Positions 43,808-52,915 of a stretch of 64,000 nt of DNA are shown here, piece by piece; within the stretch, counting starts at the first letter, position 1; every line of letters starts with the position of its first letter. The stretch is from positions 266,898 to 330,897 of the forward strand of contig NZ_BAABDF010000006.1 in NCBI RefSeq assembly GCF_039539485.1. The letters run 5' to 3'. The notes under the pieces were generated by a model. It saw nothing but the letters and a program-made list of their open reading frames with translations. It made no database searches and was not told where the DNA came from. The stretch comes from Celeribacter arenosi (GTDB lineage: Bacteria; Pseudomonadota; Alphaproteobacteria; Rhodobacterales; Rhodobacteraceae). A program made the translations under genes and the position numbers.

Positions 43808-43828
43808 TTTTGAAACGTGGTTCCGAAA
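43808..43828. promoter_or_regulatory. Second, weaker IclR-type site near the GH105 promoter
   Basis: TTTTGAAACGTGGTTCCGAAA resembles the arms and core of the strong palindrome at 43660-43688, with several mismatched pairs. Confidence 0.4.
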
Positions 43829-43880
43829 ATTTGGACGCGACGACAGACCCATTTGAGGCGCGAGGGGGGCGACTTACGAC

Positions 43881-45002
43881 ATGGACCAACTTCTGAGGCA
43901 AAGAGAGCACGTCGTGAGCCGTGCGCAGACCTGCGAATTGATCGACCGCCTCGCGGATAACCTGATCAACATCCATGACGAAACCGGCGAATTCATCCTC
44001 AAACTCGAAGACGGTCGCGAGATCGACACCAAAGGCTGGGCAGGGTGGGAATGGACCCACGGCATCGGCCTCTACGGGTTGCTGAAATACTACGAACAGA
44101 CCCGCAACCAGACCGCCAAAACCATCATCGACGACTGGTTCACCGACCGCCTCGCCGAGGGCACGCCCACCAAAAACATCAACACCGTCGCGCCCTTCCT
44201 GACCCTTGCCTGCCTCTACGAACAACAGGGCAATATGGAATGGCGTCCCTACCTCGAAGAATGGGCCGATTGGGTGATGTACCGCATGCCGCGCGTCAAA
44301 GAGGGCGGCCTCCAACACATCGTCTACAACAGCGTGAACCCCGGCCAGATGTGGGACGACACCCTGATGATGAGCGTCCTGCCATTGGCCAAAATCGGTC
44401 AGGTGCTCGGGCGCCCCGAGTATATCGAAGAGGCGAAGTTCCAGTTCCTCACCCACATCCAGTACCTGATGGATACCAGAACCGGCCTGTGGTTCCACGG
44501 CTGGACCTTCGAGGGCAACCATAACTTCGCCGGAGCGCTCTGGGCGCGCGGCAATAGCTGGGTCACCATCGCCATCCCCGAATTCATCGACATGATCGGC
44601 CTGAAAGAGGGCGACCCGATCCGCACCCATCTGCTCTCCACCCTGCGCCGTCAGGCCGAGGCGCTCAAAGACATGCAGGACCCCGAAACCGGCCTGTGGC
44701 ACACGCTGCTCGACGACCCGACCAGCTATGTGGAATCCTCGGCCGCCGCGGGCTTTGCCTATGGGCTGCTCAAATCGGTGCGCCTGCGCTATCTCGACGA
44801 CAGCTACACCGAGGTCGCCGAACGCGCCGTGCGCGGGGTGATCAACAACATCAACCCCGACGGCGAATTGCTCAACGTGTCCTTCGGCACCGCCATGGGC
44901 CACGATTTCGATTTCTACAAACAGATACCACGCACCTCGATGCCCTACGGGCAGGCGATGGCGATGCTCTGTCTGTCGGAATACCTCAGAACCTACATCT
45001 GA
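43881..45002 (+). CDS. GH105/GH88-type unsaturated glycuronyl hydrolase (YteR-like)
   Basis: The 373-residue alpha/alpha-barrel enzyme has the GH105 features WEWTHGIGLYGL, QMWDDTLMM with catalytic-type Asp159/Asp160, GLWFHGW, WARGNSWV and VESSAAAGFAYGLLK. Such enzymes remove the unsaturated uronic acid from lyase-cut rhamnogalacturonan, pectin or ulvan oligomers. No signal peptide is visible, so it acts in the cytoplasm on imported oligomers. Start follows GAGGGGGG. First gene of the right operon. Confidence 0.88.
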   Translation: MDQLLRQREHVVSRAQTCELIDRLADNLINIHDETGEFILKLEDGREIDTKGWAGWEWTHGIGLYGLLKYYEQTRNQTAKTIIDDWFTDRLAEGTPTKNINTVAPFLTLACLYEQQGNMEWRPYLEEWADWVMYRMPRVKEGGLQHIVYNSVNPGQMWDDTLMMSVLPLAKIGQVLGRPEYIEEAKFQFLTHIQYLMDTRTGLWFHGWTFEGNHNFAGALWARGNSWVTIAIPEFIDMIGLKEGDPIRTHLLSTLRRQAEALKDMQDPETGLWHTLLDDPTSYVESSAAAGFAYGLLKSVRLRYLDDSYTEVAERAVRGVINNINPDGELLNVSFGTAMGHDFDFYKQIPRTSMPYGQAMAMLCLSEYLRTYI

Positions 45003-45110
45003 GGCCTAGATAATGACCTTGCGAAAAACGCGGGGCGCGCGCACGTCCATAAAGGACGAGAACGAAAGGAAAAAGCCGGCATCTCGCCGGTGATTAGGGA
45101 GGAACTATTC

Positions 45111-46391
45111 ATGTCTAAGATGTCTCGGCGCCAAGCGCTCGGAACAATCGGTGCAGCGGCTGCGGCAGCAGCCCTGCCAGCAATGCCCGCCCTCGCGGCA
45201 GACCGTTCGATCCGCCACTTCTGGTGGGGCAACCCGGAGCGCGACAAACGCACCTTTGCCGTCATCGACGTCTTCCAGAAAAACCACCCCGACATCGAGG
45301 TGTCCGGAGAAACCATCGGCTGGGGCGACTACTGGACCAAAATGGCCACCCAGACCGCGGGCAAAAACATGGCCGATCTGGTGCAGATGGACTACCGCTT
45401 CCTGTTTGAATACGTCCACCGCGGCGCGCTCAAATCGCTCGATGAATACATCGGCAACGGTCTCGACCTGTCCAACTTCGACAAAGGCCCGCTCTCGGGC
45501 GGCATGGTCGATGGCAAACTCTACGCCCTCAACATCGGCTCCAACTCGCAGGTCGTGCCCTATAACACCCGCCTGTTCGACGAAGCCGGCGTCAGCGCCG
45601 ATGTCATCAACTGGTCGCGCGAAGATTTCGCCGCCGCCTGCGAACAGATCGCCACAAAAACCAACGCCAAGGGCTGTGACGACTTCTCGCTGATGATCGA
45701 ATATATGGAGGCCTGGGCCCGTCAGGAAGGCAACGACTTCTACGACGCCGAAGGCAATGTCACCGCCACCGCCGACAACGTGGCCGGTTACTGGAACTAC
45801 TGGAAGGAAATGCGCGACGCGGGCGTCATCCTCGACAAAAACCACACCGTGATCCTCGACAAACCGATGTCGGAAACAGGCATCGTGACAGGGGCCTCGG
45901 CAATGTCGCCGTTCTGGTCGAACCAACTCGTCGCCGTTCAGGCGCTGATGACCGATCAAATCGGCGCGGCCATGGTGCCCCACAAAGCGGGCAGCACAAA
46001 CTGGGCGCAGTTCATCAAACCCTCGATGTTCATGTCCCTGACGCGCGACGCCAAAGACGTCGAGGCCGCAATCGCCTATATGAACGACTGGATCAACGCC
46101 CCCGAAGCCACCGCCATCCTCGGTCTGGAACGCGGCATCCCCGCCAACCCCGATGTGCGCGCAGCCCTCGCCCCGAGCTTTACGCCCGCCGAAAAGCTCT
46201 CGGTCGACTACTTCAACGCCATTCAGGAAAAGGTCGGCCCCCTGCCGCTGCCCGCTCCCAAAGGCGCCGGCGAAGTGCGCGACAGCTTCATGCGCACAGG
46301 CACCGATGTGGTGCTCGGCAATATGGAAGTCGCCGAGGCCGCCGAGCTCTTCATCGAAGACGCCCAAGCCATCGTCGATCGCGCGCGCTAA
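45111..46391 (+). CDS. Carbohydrate ABC transporter binding protein, right operon
   Basis: The 426-residue periplasmic protein has a twin-arginine-like signal (SKMSRRQALGTIGAAAAAAALPAMPALAA, in part) and family-1 features GKNMADLVQMDYRFLFEY. The ATG at 45111 follows AGGGAGGA; an upstream ATG at 45090 would put extra residues before the signal. Two small hairpins (45044-45058 and 45076-45090) precede it. It feeds the permeases encoded next and is only distantly related to the left-operon binding protein. Confidence 0.9.
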   Translation: MSKMSRRQALGTIGAAAAAAALPAMPALAADRSIRHFWWGNPERDKRTFAVIDVFQKNHPDIEVSGETIGWGDYWTKMATQTAGKNMADLVQMDYRFLFEYVHRGALKSLDEYIGNGLDLSNFDKGPLSGGMVDGKLYALNIGSNSQVVPYNTRLFDEAGVSADVINWSREDFAAACEQIATKTNAKGCDDFSLMIEYMEAWARQEGNDFYDAEGNVTATADNVAGYWNYWKEMRDAGVILDKNHTVILDKPMSETGIVTGASAMSPFWSNQLVAVQALMTDQIGAAMVPHKAGSTNWAQFIKPSMFMSLTRDAKDVEAAIAYMNDWINAPEATAILGLERGIPANPDVRAALAPSFTPAEKLSVDYFNAIQEKVGPLPLPAPKGAGEVRDSFMRTGTDVVLGNMEVAEAAELFIEDAQAIVDRAR

Positions 46392-46420
46392 TCCTCCCCG
46401 CGACCGTCGATACCTGCGTT

Positions 46421-46448
46421 GGTTGGCCCTGAATCCTCGGGGCCAACC
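46421..46448 (+). promoter_or_regulatory. Hairpin between binding-protein and permease genes
   Basis: GGTTGGCCC (46421-46429) pairs perfectly with GGGCCAACC (46440-46448), a 9-bp stem, followed by a short CTTTTCCC. Likely stabilises the binding-protein message or attenuates the downstream permease. Confidence 0.65.
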
Positions 46449-46464
46449 AGCTTTTCCCAAAAAC

Positions 46465-46494
46465 AAAGCACAGACACATAAAGCACAGACACAT
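46465..46494. repeat. 15-bp tandem duplication ending in the permease start codon
   Basis: AAAGCACAGACACAT is repeated exactly twice (46465-46479, 46480-46494). The last two bases of the second copy with the next G form the ATG of the permease. Confidence 0.9.
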
Positions 46495-47386
46495 GAAGAG
46501 ATTTTTCGCTCGAAATGCGCCCGGCTACCTGTTTCTGACCCCGTGGTTCATCGGGTTCTTCCTCCTTGCGCTCGGGCCCATTCTGGCCTCGCTCTACCTG
46601 TCGTTCACACGCTACGACATGGTGGGGGACCCGCGCTGGGTGGGGTTTGACAACTACGAATATATGTTCGAACGCGACCGCCGCTTCTGGAAAGCGCTCG
46701 AGGTGACATTCACCTACGTCGCCCTCGCGGTGCCCGCCCGCCTGATCATGGCGCTGGGCGTGGCGATGCTGCTCGACAAGGGGCTGCGCACCATCGGGCT
46801 CTACCGCGCGATCTTCTATCTCCCGTCCCTGCTCGGCGCCTCCATCGCCATCGCCATCCTGTGGCGCCAACTCTTCTCGGTGGACGGCGTCGTCAATCAG
46901 GTCCTCGCCGTCTTCGGCATTCAGGGCGCGGCATGGATCTCCAACCCCGACACCTCGCTCTACACGCTCGTGGTGCTCGCGATGTGGCAATTCGGCTCGC
47001 CGATGCTGATCTTTCTGGCCGGCCTGCGCGGCATCCCCCGCGACCTCTACGAGGCCGCCGAAATCGACGGCACCCCCAAAAGACGCCAGTTTTTTCGCAT
47101 CACCCTGCCACTGCTCGCACCGGTGATCTTCTTCAACCTCGTGCTGCAAACGATCGAAGCGTTCAAAACCTTCTCGTCGGCCTTCATCATCTCCAACGGC
47201 ACAGGCGCGCCCGCAGACAGCCTGCTGTTCTACACGGTCTACCTGTTCAACGAGGCGTTCAAATTCTTCCGCATGGGCTATGCCTCCGCACTCGCATGGG
47301 TGCTGCTCCTCATCATCGGTTTCTTCACCGCCGTATCGTTCTTCACATCGAAATATTGGGTGCACTATGAAAACGAACGCGATTGA
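46493..47386 (+). CDS. Carbohydrate ABC permease, MalF type, right operon
   Basis: The 297-residue permease has six helices and an EAA loop GIPRDLYEAAEIDGTPKRRQFFRITLPLL (described in part). No good ribosome-binding site precedes its ATG, which lies at the end of a 15-bp tandem duplication. It overlaps the next permease gene by 20 bases. Confidence 0.9.
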   Translation: MKRFFARNAPGYLFLTPWFIGFFLLALGPILASLYLSFTRYDMVGDPRWVGFDNYEYMFERDRRFWKALEVTFTYVALAVPARLIMALGVAMLLDKGLRTIGLYRAIFYLPSLLGASIAIAILWRQLFSVDGVVNQVLAVFGIQGAAWISNPDTSLYTLVVLAMWQFGSPMLIFLAGLRGIPRDLYEAAEIDGTPKRRQFFRITLPLLAPVIFFNLVLQTIEAFKTFSSAFIISNGTGAPADSLLFYTVYLFNEAFKFFRMGYASALAWVLLLIIGFFTAVSFFTSKYWVHYENERD

Positions 47387-48296
47387 TCCCACCCTCCCGC
47401 CCGAAGTGCGCGCCGAAATAGAGCGCACCGCGCAGGTCGCCCATGACATCCGCATGGCGCAGAAAAGGCGCGCCCGCCGCGCGCGCATCTACAAACACCT
47501 GTTCCTCATCGGCATGTCGGTGGTGATGCTCTACCCGCTGTTCTGGCTGTTCGCCTCTTCGCTCAAACCGGAGAACGAAATCTTCAACACGCTCTCGCTC
47601 TGGCCATCCGAGTTCAACTGGGACAACTACACAAAGGGCTGGAACGCGCTTCCCAAATCCTTCACCGTTTTCTACACTAACTCGACCATCGTCACGGTCT
47701 TCTCGGTGATCGGGAACCTTCTGTCGTGCTCGTTTGCCGCCTATGCCTTTGCGCGGCTGGAATTCACCGGCAAAACGCTGTTCTTTGCCCTGATGATGAT
47801 GACGCTGATGATCCCCTATCACGTCGTTCTGATCCCCCAATACGTGCTGTTTTTGAACCTCGGTTGGGTCGATACCTACCTGCCGCTGATCGTGCCGCGC
47901 TTTCTGGCCTCGGATGCCTTCTTCATCTTCCTGATGGTGCAGTTCTTCCGCCAGTTGCCGCGCGAACTTGACGAAGCGGCGATGATCGACGGATGCTCGC
48001 CCTATAAAATCTACTGGGCGATCATCCTGCCGCTGTCGCTGCCCGCCATGGGCACGGCGGCGATCTTTTCCCTGATTTGGGTGTGGGAGGATTTCCTCGC
48101 CCCGCTCATCTATCTCAACGACATCAAATCCTACACGGTGCCGCTCGCCTTGCGTCTCTTCCTCGATCAGGAAGGCCAATCCGCCTTCGGTCAGATGTTC
48201 GCAATGTCGGTGCTCTCGCTGGTGCCCGTCATCGTGTTTTTTGTCGCCTTCCAAAAACTGATCGTGCGCGGAATCGCGACGTCGGGAATGAAATGA
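47367..48296 (+). CDS. Carbohydrate ABC permease, MalG type, right operon
   Basis: The 309-residue permease has the EAA loop ELDEAAMIDGCSPYKIYWAIILPL (in part). I chose the ATG at 47367, inside the end of the previous gene, because the long cytoplasmic N-terminus EVRAEIERTAQVAHDIRMAQKRRARRARIYK then leads into the first helix; other starts are possible. It lacks the large loop of the left MalG-type permease. Confidence 0.85.
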   Translation: MKTNAIDPTLPPEVRAEIERTAQVAHDIRMAQKRRARRARIYKHLFLIGMSVVMLYPLFWLFASSLKPENEIFNTLSLWPSEFNWDNYTKGWNALPKSFTVFYTNSTIVTVFSVIGNLLSCSFAAYAFARLEFTGKTLFFALMMMTLMIPYHVVLIPQYVLFLNLGWVDTYLPLIVPRFLASDAFFIFLMVQFFRQLPRELDEAAMIDGCSPYKIYWAIILPLSLPAMGTAAIFSLIWVWEDFLAPLIYLNDIKSYTVPLALRLFLDQEGQSAFGQMFAMSVLSLVPVIVFFVAFQKLIVRGIATSGMK

Positions 48297-48309
48297 GGAA
48301 CCCTTTGTA

Positions 48310-49401
48310 ATGGCTGGTTTGACACTTCGAAACGTCTCGAAAACCTATGGCGCGGTGAACGTCATGGAGGGGCTCGATCTCGACATTGTGGACGGCGAAT
48401 TCCTCGTCCTCGTGGGGCCCTCGGGCTGTGGGAAATCCACGCTCCTGCGCATGATCGCGGGGCTGGAGGAGATCACCGACGGCACCATCGCCATCGAAAA
48501 CACCATCGTCAACGATCTGCCCGCCTCCAAACGCGAGCTGGCGATGGTGTTCCAGTCCTACGCGCTCTACCCGCATATGTCGGTGCGCAAAAACCTCGCC
48601 TTTGGTCTGCAGAACATGAAACTGCCCAAGGCGGAAATCGACAAACGCGTGGCCGAAGTCGCCTCCGTCCTGCAAATCGAACCGCTGCTCGATCGCAAAC
48701 CCCGCCAGCTTTCAGGCGGCCAGAAACAGCGCGTCGCCATCGGGCGATCCATCGTGCGCGAACCCAAACTCTTCCTCTTTGACGAACCGCTCTCCAACCT
48801 CGACGCCGAATTGCGCGTGCAGATGCGCGTCGAACTGGCCTCGCTCTACACCAAACTGGGCACGACGATGATCTACGTCACCCACGACCAGATCGAAGCC
48901 ATGACCATGGCCTCGCGCATCGTGGTGCTGCGCAAAGGCAAAATCGAACAGGTCGGCACCCCGCAGGAACTCTACACCCGCCCCGAAAACCTCTTTGTCG
49001 CCGGCTTCATCGGCTCGCCCAAAATCAACATGTTCGACGCCAAGGCGACCAAGGGCGCGCGCGGCATCCACATCGCCATGCCCGATTTCAACGACTTCGA
49101 AATCGACGGGCTGGAGCGCACGGTCGATGACGTCACCGTCTGCATCCGCCCCGAATGCTTCATCATCAACGGCGGCTCGGTGCAGGTCGAGGCAACCGTG
49201 GAACTGGTCGAATACCTCGGCAGCGAGGTGCTCCTGCACACCCGTCTGGGATCGGGCGCAAAGGTGCTGTTGCAAACCAGCGGACGCGACGGCTTTGCCA
49301 AGGGCCAGAAACTGTCCTTTGGTTTCGAGCCCGGCGATGTCCACGTCTTTGACCACAACGGCGACCGCGTCCCCTATAGCGGCGAGAAGGCTCTGGCATG
49401 A
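48310..49401 (+). CDS. Carbohydrate ABC transporter ATP-binding protein (MalK/UgpC type), right operon
   Basis: The 363-residue ATPase has GPSGCGKST, FQSYALYPHM, LSGGQKQRVAIGR, LFLFDEPLSNLDAELR and a C-terminal regulatory domain. It is strongly similar to the left-operon ATPase. It overlaps the next oxidoreductase gene by four bases. Confidence 0.93.
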   Translation: MAGLTLRNVSKTYGAVNVMEGLDLDIVDGEFLVLVGPSGCGKSTLLRMIAGLEEITDGTIAIENTIVNDLPASKRELAMVFQSYALYPHMSVRKNLAFGLQNMKLPKAEIDKRVAEVASVLQIEPLLDRKPRQLSGGQKQRVAIGRSIVREPKLFLFDEPLSNLDAELRVQMRVELASLYTKLGTTMIYVTHDQIEAMTMASRIVVLRKGKIEQVGTPQELYTRPENLFVAGFIGSPKINMFDAKATKGARGIHIAMPDFNDFEIDGLERTVDDVTVCIRPECFIINGGSVQVEATVELVEYLGSEVLLHTRLGSGAKVLLQTSGRDGFAKGQKLSFGFEPGDVHVFDHNGDRVPYSGEKALA

Positions 49402-50690
49402 AAATTGCAATCGTCGGCTGCGGATCGCGCCACTCCATGTTCGCCCAAAGCATCGGCGAGGATTATCCCGACAAACACGAAGTCGTCGCCATGTGCGACA
49501 ACAACCCCCACCGCCTCGGCATCGCCGCCGCCGCCGCATCGCGCGCGGGCACCAATGGCGTGGCCACCTATGACGCCAGCGCCTTTGACGACATGATCGC
49601 CGAACAGAAACCCGACACCGTCGTCATCACCACCCCCGACTTCCTGCACGCCGACTATATCGTGCGCGCCTTCGAGGCGGGGTGCGATGTGATCTGTGAA
49701 AAACCGATGACGATCGACCTTTCCTCCCTCAAACAGATCACCGAGGCCCAGCGGCGCACCGGTCGACAGGTCCGCGTCACCTTCAACTACCGCTATTCCC
49801 CCGCGCGCACCCAGATCAAGGATATGCTGGCATCGGGCACCATCGGCACCATCACCGCCGTCGATTTCCGCTGGCATCTGGACCGCGTGCATGGCGCCGA
49901 CTACTTCCGCCGCTGGCACCGCCAAAAGGAAAACTCCGGCGGGCTTCTGGTCCATAAATCCACCCACCATTTCGACCTGTTGAACTGGTGGCTCGCCTCC
50001 ACCCCGACCAAGGTCATGGCCACCGGCCAACGCGCTTTCTACCGCCCCGAAACGGCCGTCGAATTCGGGCTGGAGGGCAGGGGGGAACGCTGCGCCACCT
50101 GTCCGGTTGCCGCCAAATGCGACTTCGAACTCGACATGGACGCCGACGCCAACCTGCACGCCCTCTACCGGCAGGCCGAAGGCGAAGACGGCTATTTCCG
50201 CGACCTCTGCGTCTTTGACGAAGACATCGGCATCGAGGACACCATGCAGGCCCATATCACCTACGGATCGGGCGCGACCGCCAATTACACCCTCACCGCC
50301 TATTCGCCATGGGAGGGCCTCGAAATCCGGTTCCAGGGCACCAAGGGCGAGCTGATCCACAAACACATAGAGGTCCACGGCGTCTTTGGCGGTGAACGCG
50401 CGCACGCGGGCAAGGACTCGGTGTGGACCGAACTTCACCTCGCCGGTCAAAAACCCGAGCAGATCGAAGTGCCCGTCGCCGAGGGCCACCATGGCGGGGC
50501 TGATCCGGTGATGCTCGGCTACATCTTCGACCCCGACAACATGGAGCCCGACGCCTACGGGCGCGCCTCCGATCACGTCGCGGGCGGCTGGTCGATCCTC
50601 ACAGGCATCGCCGCCAACCTGTCCATCGAAACCGGCAGCGCGGTCGATGTGCAAACAATGCTCGACACCCGCGCCATCACGCTCGCCTGA
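49398..50690 (+). CDS. Gfo/Idh/MocA oxidoreductase with Cys cluster (first of right trio)
   Basis: The 430-residue protein has the Rossmann start AIVGCGSRHSMF, ICEKPMTIDLSSL, and a KSTHHFDLLNWWL His. It is longer than the others and has a mid-sequence cluster C232-x2-C235-x5-C241 (CATCPVAAKC), resembling a metal site, absent in the other five. No counterpart in the left operon. Its substrate is unknown. Confidence 0.88.
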   Translation: MKIAIVGCGSRHSMFAQSIGEDYPDKHEVVAMCDNNPHRLGIAAAAASRAGTNGVATYDASAFDDMIAEQKPDTVVITTPDFLHADYIVRAFEAGCDVICEKPMTIDLSSLKQITEAQRRTGRQVRVTFNYRYSPARTQIKDMLASGTIGTITAVDFRWHLDRVHGADYFRRWHRQKENSGGLLVHKSTHHFDLLNWWLASTPTKVMATGQRAFYRPETAVEFGLEGRGERCATCPVAAKCDFELDMDADANLHALYRQAEGEDGYFRDLCVFDEDIGIEDTMQAHITYGSGATANYTLTAYSPWEGLEIRFQGTKGELIHKHIEVHGVFGGERAHAGKDSVWTELHLAGQKPEQIEVPVAEGHHGGADPVMLGYIFDPDNMEPDAYGRASDHVAGGWSILTGIAANLSIETGSAVDVQTMLDTRAITLA

Positions 50691-50735
50691 GCCGCCCGCG
50701 AAACACCCGAAAACCGGATCAAAAAGGACCCCGAC

Positions 50736-51758
50736 ATGACCCCCGGCACAGGATTGAAACTCGCCGCCATTGGTGTGGACCACGGCCATATCTTCGGCAT
50801 GGTCAACAACATGCGCGCGGCTGGCTGCGATGTGGACACATGGTGGTCCGCCCACGACTGGGCGCTGACGGATAAATTCGTCGAAACATACCCCGACATG
50901 ACCCGCGTGGCCGACTACCGCACCATCCTCGACGACCCGTCGGTGGACATGGTGCTGATCGCGGCTGTGCCACAGGACCGCGCCGACCTCGCCATCGCCG
51001 CCATGCGCGCAGGCAAAGACGTCATGGTCGACAAACCGGGCTGCACGACGCTCGACCAACTCGCCCAAATCCGCGCGGTGATTGCCGAAACGGGGCGCAT
51101 CTGGACCGTCAATTTCTCCGAACGCTTTCAGGTGCCCTGCGTGGCAAAGGCCGAGGACCTCGTCGCACAGGGCGCCATCGGCACGGTGATTCAAACCCTC
51201 GGCACGGGCCCCCATAAACTCAACCTGCCAACCCGCCCCGACTGGTTCTTCCAACGGCCCCGCTACGGCGGCATCATCACCGATATCGCCTCCCACCAAA
51301 TCGACCAGTTCCTGCATTTCACAGGCTCCAAAGAGGTCGAAATCAAACACGCCTTTGCGGCTAACAAAGCGCACGCCGACCATCCCGGCCTGCAGGATTT
51401 CGGCGAAGTCGTCCTGCAGGGCGACAAAGGCCACGGCTATGTGCGCGTCGATTGGTACACCCCCAAAGGCCTGCCGATGTGGGGCGACGGGCGGCTGACC
51501 ATTCTGGGCGACAAAGGCTATATCGAACTGCGCAAATACATCGATCTGGCCAATGACAACCTTGGCGACCAGCTCATCCTCGCCAATGAAGACGGCGCAG
51601 AGGTGATCGACTGCCGCGATGTGGCGCTGCCCTATTTCCCGCGCATCTGCGCAGACATCCACAACCGCACCGAAACCGCCGTCACGCAGGCCCATACCCT
51701 GCGCACCATGGACATCGCGATCCGCGCCCAGAACCGAGCCGATGGAGCCTCCGCATGA
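50736..51758 (+). CDS. Gfo/Idh/MocA oxidoreductase (second of right trio)
   Basis: The 340-residue protein is the paralogue of 39933-40949, sharing the atypical start AAIGVDHGHIFGM, VDKPGCTT, NFSERFQVPC, ASHQIDQFLHF and GDGRLTILG. The SD-bearing gap upstream is 45 bases. It overlaps the next gene by four bases. Confidence 0.88.
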   Translation: MTPGTGLKLAAIGVDHGHIFGMVNNMRAAGCDVDTWWSAHDWALTDKFVETYPDMTRVADYRTILDDPSVDMVLIAAVPQDRADLAIAAMRAGKDVMVDKPGCTTLDQLAQIRAVIAETGRIWTVNFSERFQVPCVAKAEDLVAQGAIGTVIQTLGTGPHKLNLPTRPDWFFQRPRYGGIITDIASHQIDQFLHFTGSKEVEIKHAFAANKAHADHPGLQDFGEVVLQGDKGHGYVRVDWYTPKGLPMWGDGRLTILGDKGYIELRKYIDLANDNLGDQLILANEDGAEVIDCRDVALPYFPRICADIHNRTETAVTQAHTLRTMDIAIRAQNRADGASA

Positions 51759-52819
51759 AAAAAGTAAACGTCGCCATCATCGGCGCAGGCATCGGGGAAA
51801 AACACTACGCCGCCTACCGCGCTCTGCCCGACCTCTACAATATCCGCGCGCTGTGTGATGTGAACACCGCGCGCGCCGCCGCCTTCGTGCAGCCCGACAC
51901 CAACACCACCATCACCGATGACTATGACGCCATCCTCGCCGACCCCGATATCGACCTGGTGGACATCTGCCTGCCCCCGCATCTGCATTTCGACTTCACC
52001 GCGCGTGCCCTGCGCGCCGGAAAAGACGCGATCTGTGAAAAACCGCTGTGCAATAGCGTCGCCGATGTCGACCGCCTGATCGAGATATCGCGCGAAACGG
52101 GGCGCACCGTCTATCCGGTGTTCCAATACCGCTTTGGCAATGGCATCGCGCGGCTGCGCGCCCTGATCGACGCCGGTCTGGCAGGGCGCGCCTATGTCGC
52201 CTCGCTCGAAACCCATTGGAACCGCGATGCGGAGTATTATGCGATCGACTGGCGCGGCACATGGGCGGGCGAACAGGGCGGGGCAATCCTCGGCCACGCG
52301 ATCCACACCCACGACCTTCTGTCCTTCGTTCTGGGCCCCGTCGACAACGTATTCGCGCGCCTCGACACCCGCGTGAACGATATCGAGGTCGAAGATTGCG
52401 CCGCCCTCGCCATTCAAATGTCCTCGGGCGCGCTCGCCACCAGCTCGGTCACCTTGGGCGCGGCCAATGACACCAGCCGCCTGCGCTTTTGTTTCGAAGG
52501 CGTGACGGCCGAAAGCGGCGACCTCGCCTATACCCCCGCCGAGGGCAACTGGACCTTCACCGCCCGCGCCCCCGTGACCCAAGAGCAGGTGGACGCCGTC
52601 ATCGCCAATACCCCCGACCAACCAAAGGGGCAGGTCGGCTTTTCCATTCAGGTCTATAACGCCATGCGCGGGCTGGAATCGGAGTTTGTGAACATCGACG
52701 AGGCCCGCAGCTCCATCGAATTCGTCAGCGCCGTCTACCAATCCAACCGCGCAGGCCGCCCCGTGTCACTGCCCCTTGACGACAGCGACGCCACCTATGA
52801 AGGCTGGATGCCGACCTAA
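51755..52819 (+). CDS. Gfo/Idh/MocA oxidoreductase (third of right trio)
   Basis: The 354-residue protein is the paralogue of 38878-39936: IGAGIGEKHYAAYRALPD, CLPPHLH, CEKPLCN, VFQYRFG, ETHWNR, GHAIHTHDL and TRVNDIEVEDCA are shared. It is the last gene of the right operon. Confidence 0.9.
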   Translation: MKKVNVAIIGAGIGEKHYAAYRALPDLYNIRALCDVNTARAAAFVQPDTNTTITDDYDAILADPDIDLVDICLPPHLHFDFTARALRAGKDAICEKPLCNSVADVDRLIEISRETGRTVYPVFQYRFGNGIARLRALIDAGLAGRAYVASLETHWNRDAEYYAIDWRGTWAGEQGGAILGHAIHTHDLLSFVLGPVDNVFARLDTRVNDIEVEDCAALAIQMSSGALATSSVTLGAANDTSRLRFCFEGVTAESGDLAYTPAEGNWTFTARAPVTQEQVDAVIANTPDQPKGQVGFSIQVYNAMRGLESEFVNIDEARSSIEFVSAVYQSNRAGRPVSLPLDDSDATYEGWMPT

Positions 52820-52915
52820 ACCGCGCGCCTTAGAATTCCCAAGGTTCCCCGCGCGCGCTATGATGGCGCGGCGCAGGGGGCTGCGCGTTTCACCACACTT
52901 GCGCGCAGAGACACC

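Noticed and set aside
49374..51695. A 773-codon minus-strand open frame
   Set aside because: It runs antisense through three well-supported oxidoreductase genes and has no ribosome site or recognisable domain; long antisense frames are expected in GC-rich DNA.
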